In this document: in pieces, positions 56,121-64,000 of the stretch
How positions within the stretch are numbered: the first letter of the stretch is position 1
How the letters are laid out: each line of letters starts with the position of its first letter
Source: Isoetes taiwanensis
Taxonomy: Eukaryota > Streptophyta > Lycopodiopsida > Isoetales > Isoetaceae
DNA: 64,000 bases
Reading direction: 5' to 3'
Assembly (NCBI GenBank): GCA_021234155.1
Contig: JAJEKV010000028.1
Span: forward strand, 12,974,134-13,038,133
Made by a program: the position numbers and the translations under genes
Notes under the pieces: model-generated
What the model was told of the DNA's origin: nothing
Databases searched by the model: none
The model's input: only the letters and a program-made list of their open reading frames with translations

Positions 56121-56934
56121 GTGGGTATCAGAGCCATGATTTTGGTTGACTGGAATCATAGCACTGACCAAATTCTAAACCGTTAGTTCGGTAGTGATGT
56201 GAGAGTTTAAGTTTAGCTAAACTGCCTAACTTCTCGGTGATTTAGTCTTTATGCTAGGTTTGTGTAATAAATTGTTGGAACTTTAGGAAGGTTAGGGTGA
56301 ATTTGGTGTGGAAATGGTATAATTAGAAGACCCAAGTTTAGATGGGCCGTAACTTTTAATGAGTAACTCGGATGGAGGCGGAAATAGTTCCAGCGTCTCC
56401 GGCACACCCCAAATACCCTAGGGGGGCACGTTTCCTGAGGCAAAGATGGCGACCCCAAGGCTAAAATTCAAAAGGTGCGCTGACTGCAATTAGGGTGCTT
56501 AGAATCGAAAGTTAGGAGCATATTTTACACTTAGCGCACCTATACGGTCCGCCGTATAAAATACGAGTTGAAAAAAAAAGTCTGCACCCAAGCCAACACC
56601 TTTACCAATAAGCCAACTTCTTTCTTGAAGGGATATAACCCTTTTTCCAGTATTTATAGTGCATTTATTCCATATTTAAATTAGAGACGTGCCTTTGGTA
56701 AACCCACGTTGTCGAGGCAACAACTCCACCGGAGCAAACCTTTTCGCCACAACTCCATCGGAGCAAGCCTTTTTGCCATCGACACCGGAGCAAGTTCTCT
56801 CGCTATGGCCGCCGGAGTAAGCAGTCTTGCCATAGCCACGGCAGTCGACCTCTCTCTGCCATAGCCGACCTCCGCCGACCGCTCCTGCACTATCGTTTTT
56901 CTTCCTCGCCAAGCGCCGTATATATTCAGGGAGC
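56121..56934 (+). mobile_element. Internally deleted remainder of retroelement 2
   Basis: After the PBS the leader resembles that of retroelement 1 (TTGGTTGACT..., ...TAGCACTGACCA). It then runs into CG-rich minor repeats and ends in the last ~20 bases of the LTR (GCGCCGTATATATTCAGGGA). So the body and most of the 3' LTR are deleted. No H3-like frame is visible here, and short minus-strand frames at 56,676-56,912 come from CGG-type repeats. Confidence 0.7.
56122..56134 (+). other. Degenerate iMet primer-binding site
   Basis: TGGGTATCAGAGC follows the LTR end by one base. It equals the iMet PBS with one extra G. Confidence 0.8.
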
Positions 56935-57636
56935 TGTTGTGCGTTTTTTCTTGACTATTTTTTCATGATGTGCCTAAATTGGTGAAATGTGTGCAAAAAT
57001 GAAGAATTATATGGGTGTAATGTGGAGAAAATGTAAAAAATGTGCAAATATTGTGGAGGAAGCATTTATGATGTACTGAAGTGGAACCTATGGACTTGAA
57101 GGAGTATTAAAGTCCTTAAGAAATATTTTCAATGGTTGATAATTTGATGATGTGTCATGAATCTGGGGAAGCATGGTAGTTGCAAAGAAGTTTGGATGAC
57201 CTAGATTTGAAGTTGAGGTGGCAAAATCTAGTGAACTTATGGTAGTTAGAATTTGGATCTAAGGTTGTGATTTGCCTAGATCTAGTGGCTAGGATCAAGT
57301 GCAGTTTTCTATAAGATAGCCAAAATTCGTGTAGAAGGGAGGCCCAAATTTGGAAGATGACATCTGGGCAAAGTTCTTGAAGTTGTGAGTATGTTTCTTG
57401 ATCAGTTGAATATTATTATGTTGAAGTATGATATTTTGATTATGATTATGTGATTCTCCTATTTGTTATCTCTATTTCTATAATCTCAAAAGACTTGTGT
57501 AAGAATGATTATGTTGGTGATTTATGATGCCAGTAGAGTGAGGCCTAGCCTATCTCATATACCTTGAGATTTGCTTGGGTTGTTGTAGTTAGCGCTTGTT
57601 CTTCAGTTTTCCTTGGGTGCGAAGAAGATGCTAACA
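56935..57636 (+). repeat. 5' LTR of the young non-autonomous element
   Basis: 702 bp with TGTT...AACA ends, no difference seen against 59,419-60,120. Confidence 0.93.
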
Positions 57637-58759
57637 TATTTTGGGGGGCATTCCGAGAAAGCAACATTCTACTAGCATTATATCCGCAAAGGGACGATTT
57701 TGCCATTTATAGTAGCAGAGCAAATAAACAAAACTTATTGTCATTCCTCCTTTCAAAATCAAAGTTCCCTTGCTGCAAATTCAAGAGGTATGGATACAGA
57801 TTCTTGACTCCTTTCTCTTTTTACTGGCCAACAAAATTAGAAAGAGGTGCACAAAATTAGCATGAGATATGTTCGTGATTCTTCCGATTCTGTTTGAAAT
57901 TATTTATGAAGTCCAACTTTTGCTAGACCCCTGTCTCTGTCTCTGTCTCTGTAAACAAAGTAAAAACCATTAAAGGGGGCAAAATAATTTGTCTATCCAT
58001 ACCTGTTTCTATACCTTAAAAGTTGCATGACTTGTGGATCGTTGCTTTCGTTGCAAAGAAGAGCCATGGCATATCCTCATCTTCCCCGCCTAGTGTGGTT
58101 TATACGCCACATTGCATTCGCACTCTTGGGTTACATTCCCTCTTCATCACCCCTTTACGCTTAAGTATTTTTTTCCTTTTCACGAAGCATTCGTTCAGCT
58201 AAATCCTTATTGCGGGGCATACCTCCTTAAGCTTCAAAGTCATGGCTTCCAACTCGCTTTTAATGATGCCTTTGTTTTTTATCGGCCCGAGCCTTCTTTT
58301 TCCGTTTGATTGGAGATTTGATGAAGGGTTTTCTTCTGCAATATTTTCCTTCTCACTAATCAGTATCAATAGGGCAGCCATGGCCGGATTCTTGCCCTAG
58401 TCCTTCCTTCCTGATGCCTCCATACATTCATGCTTCCGCGCCATAGTGGCTATTCTTACGCCGTAAAAACCGCCTCTATTAAAGATGGAACCTGAAAAAA
58501 AAAAATAGGGATGAGGAGTCGGTTGATTCGCCCGGGCCATGAATCGATTACGCCATGCCATAATCAAAGAAAAACTTTTTCGCCATCGTTACCTTCCTAC
58601 GCCATACCCTAACCGCCATCACAGCGCCGCGAGAAAGGCCATGCCCTAAACCCGTGTTCGTGAAAGCAAGGAAAAAAAAGAAATGAAAAAAAAGGGGTAT
58701 GAAGAATGATGTAATGCAAAGGTTATAGGAAAAATCAAAATCCTTTTACCTCATAATGG

Positions 58760-58880
58760 TGCACATGGCATGTTGGATAAATTGTGTGGCTATCAACTAC
58801 TAGATCATGAGTTCAAGTCCATGTAGAGATATGAAGTGCTATATTTTTCGAAGATGTTTGTTTATTCCATGGGAAGACCC
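58760..58880 (+). mobile_element. tRNA-like A/B box segment (SINE head) inside the young element
   Basis: TGGCATGTTGG at 58,766 resembles a polymerase III A box and GTTCAAGTCC at 58,811 a B box. The ~45-base spacing is right for a tRNA-derived head. It may be an old SINE carried in the element's interior. Confidence 0.45.
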
Positions 58881-59418
58881 TAGGCACTATTTATTTTCCA
58901 ACAAGTTATTTGAAGTCCAAGATAGAAGATGAAGATACAATGGTCGGCATTTTGTTTTTGCAATCTAATGAAGTCTAATGTTTGAATTTCTTTATTGTTG
59001 AAGTTGCATCAAAGGAAGTTGTACAAGTTTTATTTTTTATTTAAGTGATTATGGATGGCATGATGGATGTGCTGACCTAGAAAGGCAGCAACATCTCATG
59101 ACCTATATAAAATGTGATGAAAAATTATAAGTGTTGTGAAGGGGATAGAGCGCCATACCGGGCAGTAGAGCGAGGGTGCCACTGACCTGGATGGGACTTG
59201 CCACCCTATAATTGATGAAGATGAAGTGATGTTAGAAGTTTTAGTATTTTTTTTCCTTGGAAGGCTTCTATAGATGATTTTGAAGGCTTGAAGACATTTG
59301 GACATTGGATTTTTGTTAAGTTGTGATGCTATTTGAGGATCAAGTTGAAGACATGAAGATCGAAGAAAAGATTTTTGAAGAATTCATCGGGACGATGAAT
59401 AATCCTGGGGGGGAATAA

Positions 59419-60120
59419 TGTTGTGCGTTTTTTCTTGACTATTTTTTCATGATGTGCCTAAATTGGTGAAATGTGTGCAAAAATGAAGAATTATATGGGT
59501 GTAATGTGGAGAAAATGTAAAAAATGTGCAAATATTGTGGAGGAAGCATTTATGATGTACTGAAGTGGAACCTATGGACTTGAAGGAGTATTAAAGTCCT
59601 TAAGAAATATTTTCAATGGTTGATAATTTGATGATGTGTCATGAATCTGGGGAAGCATGGTAGTTGCAAAGAAGTTTGGATGACCTAGATTTGAAGTTGA
59701 GGTGGCAAAATCTAGTGAACTTATGGTAGTTAGAATTTGGATCTAAGGTTGTGATTTGCCTAGATCTAGTGGCTAGGATCAAGTGCAGTTTTCTATAAGA
59801 TAGCCAAAATTCGTGTAGAAGGGAGGCCCAAATTTGGAAGATGACATCTGGGCAAAGTTCTTGAAGTTGTGAGTATGTTTCTTGATCAGTTGAATATTAT
59901 TATGTTGAAGTATGATATTTTGATTATGATTATGTGATTCTCCTATTTGTTATCTCTATTTCTATAATCTCAAAAGACTTGTGTAAGAATGATTATGTTG
60001 GTGATTTATGATGCCAGTAGAGTGAGGCCTAGCCTATCTCATATACCTTGAGATTTGCTTGGGTTGTTGTAGTTAGCGCTTGTTCTTCAGTTTTCCTTGG
60101 GTGCGAAGAAGATGCTAACA
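59419..60120 (+). repeat. 3' LTR of the young non-autonomous element
   Basis: The partner of 56,935-57,636. It follows the polypurine tract and is followed by the duplicated GGAGC. Confidence 0.93.
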
Positions 60121-60125
60121 GGAGC

Positions 60126-60131
60126 ATCACA
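60126..60131 (+). repeat. Last bases of retroelement 2's 3' LTR
   Basis: ATCACA completes GGAGCATCACA, interrupted by the young element. Copy B of the A-tailed repeat resumes directly after it. Confidence 0.75.
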
Positions 60132-61903
60132 TATATTAGCCTAAGAATGGTAAAATCAAAAGGACATGCAGGTAAGCTATAAACTTCTTGGGTTTACCAC
60201 CCTTCACATCGAAGGAGTTCCCCAATTAGCATAAGAAAAAAATGCAAGACAAGAATGTTAGCCGGTGATGTTTTGCATTTATGTGGCTTCCATGACAGCT
60301 CCACCACAGTCGGCCAGTGCCCTATTGTGAAGTCTCATGGTAGGATTAAAGCATTATGGAGGATAAAAACTGTTAAATGACATCTTACATTCTTACCAAC
60401 AACCCTGATCAGCCTGTCAAAGCATGACAAGTATGACATGGCTGCATATGAAATCAGCTTATATTTAAAGGACTCATGAAGGCAAAACATCAGCCACTTA
60501 CAGCCTTCACAAGATTACTGATCAACTTATAGATAATAGGCACATACTTTTAATCAGAGTTAGATTGACTAGAATAGAGGGCTCAGCAATATTCCTTAAC
60601 TTAAACTCTATTGAATTTCAAGTAAGAATAGCCAGCATATGCAATCAAAACCTATTTATTAGATGCTTATACTAATGGATAAGCTAAAGTCAAGCATATA
60701 AATGTTGCAGCCATCATTTAGGCTAAAGCATTTCCTGCATTTAAGTATTTCCTGCATTGTAAGCTAGGTCAGCATATGATTTCTATAAATACAAGTGCAC
60801 CCAAACCATTAAGAGTCCAGGAATAATTTAATAGGCTTGGGGTAGATAATAACATATCAGTGAATTTCTAACTATATCAGATCTTATCAAGCATTAAAAG
60901 AGTTATTCCTAATGAGGATAAAACCTGATGGGCTTGATTTGAAGGTGTATTTTCAGCATCTTGCTCCATGATGTCCTTGCCATTGCGTAGATCTTGACTA
61001 CTTTCTTTGTTCTGCATGGGAATAGCATCTGCCTCATTGCCTTTCTCAGGAAGGCAGCCTTCTTGATTATCCTGCTCCCATTCAGATGTAGGGGCAATGC
61101 TTGCCTTTGTAGTGGATCCTTCAGCCATATTGATCACATTGGCTGGCTTGTGAAACTGGTAGAGCTTTTTGACTTAAAAGATTTAGCTCTTTCTTCCTCC
61201 ATTCTCTTCCTTGTGGCCATGCCCAGATCTCCTTTCTTTCTTGTCATGCTGCCGAACTACCAGGAGGTGACTAGAAAGCATGTGCAGCTGGAATTTGGAC
61301 ATCTTCCCTATTTATGTGGAGAAGTATTATCCATTTTCTAAATTCAAGCCCTTGCTACCGATTGTGTTACTTTACATGGGAGGCCAAAACCGTAAGGTCT
61401 GCTATTCTTAACTGTAAACTGAACCTACAAATATGTGTCAAGCATGCAAGGATCATACCTGCATGGTCGAGCTACTTGCAGGTAATCCAGGTTGGATTCA
61501 CGGCATAGGACGCATCCGGCCCTTATCCGAATTTTTTGTAACCCTAATATTTTTGCTGTATCCATTTTGTACGTGGATGTACTTAAGTGACAAATATTAA
61601 GTCCACATATTAAATATTTTAGCAAGAGGAGGTTGATAGGAAACCTCACTGGTTCAGTTATACTATCAAGCTCAAGTGTAAGACATCTGTCAATAAGTAG
61701 CATAATTTTCACAATGATGAAGCTATGCATGTGTATTTTATGCAGAGCATTGGGGACATATCCAGTTTACGTATCGGATCTATTTGACAGAGTAAGCTGC
61801 GGCATGCATATGTTAAGCAATATCATATCTTTTGTCTATATGATTATTAGTATGATACAACTTTTCCTTATTAGAAATAATAATAATAAAAAAAAAAAAA
61901 AAC
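60132..61903 (+). repeat. Unknown A-tailed repeat, copy B (right part)
   Basis: It matches 29,263-30,989 plus 43,343-43,388 of copy A and ends in (AAT)n and a run of ~15 A. It contains the intact copia target TATGATTATTAGTATG. The related small frame at 61,137-60,877 (minus) has lost its N-terminal part by frameshift. Confidence 0.85.
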
Positions 61904-63180
61904 CCTCAAATCTGTTTCCAGACTTCCATCCTTGATATTCCCGACTGGAAATACCAAGTTTGCCTTTAGCAGCCCTAGAAAATTGACAGGAACAATTTTC
62001 CTAGGCCAGGATAAGGACATAACATTATTACCTTTACCATATTTTTCAAAAGAATAAAACTATATTCCACGTACAGCATTAATACAACTAAATTCCTCAT
62101 GAATGCAATGAGTTTTTTCAATTTAAAACTTATATAATCATCCCAATAACATGGTACGACAAGCCTATAATGTAATACATAGTTCTGAGTTTCAAATATA
62201 ATCTCTGATTTCCCAATGGAATAATCTTACTTGCAGTCTTGTTTTTTGAACCATCCGCTTAGAAAGATAGATACATCAAAGCATGGAGCAAGAAACCTGG
62301 TTACCTGCAGTAGAACCAAAGGACAGTTAGCCTTAATCAGGATAAGAGCCTAAGCTACTAACAGGTAAGCATTAGGTTTCTTGGGTATTCCCCTTCACCA
62401 TGACTTTAATGGTACTAGTGTCAATATGTAATCATTGAGAATAACTCAGATTTTCAGGACTTATGAACAGCAAATTCATATACTGTCCTAATTACCCAGC
62501 AGATTCTGCCTAGCATGTCGTCATAATTATCCAGCAAATAGTCACAGGGTACTCCCTTACCATGGAGTTATATCTAAAGCCCAACTAAACAATTATATTT
62601 ACTGTACACATACATCATTATTGCAGCAAGTGTAGTGCAGTCCCTAATGTCTATTATTGTATTTTCCATGAACATTTCACATGTTAAAGGTCTGCAGATA
62701 GACAGATCTAGTAGCTAAACTAGAACTACATGGTCATCTACATACGAATTTTTAGAAGTTCCTAAACAAGTTATTTGAAGTGCATTTCAATCATCCAGAA
62801 TATAGAATAAATCTGTAAATAGATTAGTGAAATCTTTACGCCCAGAGAAAGTCTAGAACATTTCCTCCCAGGCCTATTTAAACTTCTAGCTAGGGCCATC
62901 ATTTATCAAATGTTACTAACACTCAACCTTCAGCAATCTGCACTATGTGCTAGCTTATAGCAAATGCATAGTCAAAAGGACAATCATATATCATATCCTT
63001 TTAATCAACATTTCTTTTGCGGATCATAGTCTAACCATCATGCTTAGCTAGCAGAAAATTGCAAGTATTATCATGTTTCTATGTTGCTACAGATAACCGT
63101 AAGCAGATCTACTATTTTAAAGCTCTCTATTCATTAAGCCAATGCTAGGGTTAGAAATTTCATAAGACAAGTGCATACTA
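61904..63180. other. AT-rich stretch without recognisable genes
   Basis: About 1.3 kb with no frame, repeat or RNA gene that I can support. Confidence 0.45.
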
Positions 63181-63244
63181 CAATAGCATCGATCCGAGCC
63201 ATCGGATCGCCATTATCGGATCGCCATTCTGGGAAAGGACGAGC

Positions 63245-63275
63245 TGCTATATAAGGCTATTTCCTCTTTCGCACC
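63245..63275 (+). promoter_or_regulatory. Possible TATA-box promoter
   Basis: GCTGCTATATAAGGCTATTT at about 63,246 is a strong plant TATA box. It is followed by a pyrimidine-rich leader (TTCCTCTTTCGCACC, then TCTTCTTCTATTCTCGTTGC). Just upstream ATCGGATCGCCATT is repeated (about 63,201-63,229). It could drive a gene or an LTR/LARD transcript. The frame at 63,402-63,695 downstream is unrecognised and I do not call it a gene. Confidence 0.45.
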
Positions 63276-64000
63276 GGTTATCGGCGTCTTCTCACAGCAG
63301 CTCTTCTTCTATTCTCGTTGCTTCCCTCCCTTCCCGCCCTGCTGCGTGAGGGCATGAGTTTGCTTTTCTCTAACCATTCACGGGTATTTTTTTAGGGTTT
63401 TTTGTGTTGCTTGCAGGCTTCCGCCCTCTTCTGGGGTCCTGCTATATTTTGTGTTCGCCATCAACTCATCTCTTTCGGTTTTCCAGGCAACACATTCAAG
63501 GTTGTTGGCGACCATTTCTCATTAGGGTTTTCCTCGAAAACCCGAAAGGGCGGGGTTTTTTATCCCGATGAGAAGTTGTCGCCATTGCCCTTCTATATTG
63601 CCTGTGCACATTTCTTTTTACGGGGTAGTCCGATATTGTTCCTATGGTCGGCTACCCCTCTCTATTCTTCCAAACATTGTATACTGCTGCTGTGATGAAT
63701 GACAAGCCTATCTATATTCGGCCGGTTTTGTGTCTCTTGCGAGTCCTTTCCCAGAATGCTATTCAACTGTAATTGAGATAAATACTTAGATCTGTGTAAT
63801 ACTTTATTGTAATTTTAAGCTTTAGCTCAGCATCATGCAATAAATCAACTCTAAGCAATGATATTTCATAATAATGTATAGAACCTGAAGATCTTGCGCT
63901 CCAATAGTTTGCTGATAAGCCGTAATTCTGGAAATCCCACTTTTCTTAGGTTCGGCAGCCACTTTTGCTGAACTACCTCCAAGATTTGTATTCATGACTA

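Larger units (their letters stand above)
56935..60120 (+). mobile_element. Young non-autonomous LTR retrotransposon (LARD/TRIM-like)
   Basis: The 702-bp LTRs at 56,935-57,636 and 59,419-60,120 appear identical by eye (TGTTGTGCG...GATGCTAACA). A perfect target duplication GGAGC lies at 56,930-56,934 and 60,121-60,125. A G-rich polypurine tract (CTGGGGGGGAATAA) precedes the 3' LTR. The 1.78-kb interior has no gag or pol. The PBS after the first LTR (starting near TTTTGGGGGGCATTCC) is not one I can name. The element inserted into the tail of retroelement 2's 3' LTR. Identical LTRs mean very recent movement, so an active autonomous partner probably exists. Confidence 0.93.

Noticed and set aside
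56676-56912. Minus-strand GGR-rich frames
   Set aside because: They derive from a short 'gccaccggagcaa' repeat in the deleted retroelement body. No domain.
58112-58381. Short frames in the young non-autonomous element
   Set aside because: No similarity to gag or pol and no conserved features; treated as non-coding interior.

Overview
This window looks like nuclear DNA of a land plant with a large, repeat-rich genome. The evidence is plant-type Ty1-copia elements, L1-type LINEs with DUF4283-like and zinc-binding domains, tRNA-derived SINEs, iMet primer-binding sites and a plant LRR receptor-kinase fragment. Two gene remnants (a DGNHR protein and an 'AQANW' transposase-like protein) resemble, from memory, families of seed-free plants. 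A fern, lycophyte or gymnosperm is therefore my guess, not a demonstrated identity. I see no intact, ordinary protein-coding gene. Nearly everything is transposable-element sequence or gene remnants, layered by nested insertion.

Layout. 1-2.45 kb: 3' end of a decayed copia element. 2.93-5.40 kb: a long LTR split by a 5'-truncated LINE with a 19-bp target duplication, followed by an iMet primer-binding site. 5.97-7.13 kb: where gag would be expected, a histone H3-like reading frame with an H3-type N-terminus, a very long charged tail and a recognisable histone fold. 7.5-16.65 kb: two arms of over 2 kb in inverted orientation around an unrecognised 381-codon frame and GC-rich palindromic units. 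Two of these units are cut at the palindrome centre, which suggests an inversion. 17-22.5 kb: an LRR receptor-kinase fragment, SINEs, a degraded LTR element and a transposase-like fragment. 23-26.1 kb: a GC-rich foldback, a 650-bp TIR element, dispersed GGGGACGGCACCGTTGCC motifs and a broken DGNHR (ParB/Srx-like) gene.

28.64-43.39 kb: copy A of an unknown 2.4-kb A-tailed repeat, interrupted by a complete copia element (30,990-43,342, ATTAT duplications). That copia is itself interrupted by a 6.5-kb snap-back LINE. 43.57-47.87 kb (minus): an intron-containing, frameshifted reverse transcriptase of the Penelope/EN-less/cellular RVT type, unlike the copia and LINE enzymes, with a 495-bp Mutator-like MITE in one exon. 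53.96-61.90 kb: copy B of the 2.4-kb repeat, interrupted by a relative of the 2.93-kb LTR element. That relative carries a very young 3.19-kb non-autonomous LTR element with apparently identical 702-bp LTRs. 61.9-64 kb: low-information sequence and a possible TATA promoter.

The most interesting items are the H3-like frame inside an LTR retroelement context, the unusual plant reverse transcriptase, and the inversion whose two ends both fall at the centre of the same GC palindrome. The nesting order is well supported because copies A and B act as each other's empty sites.
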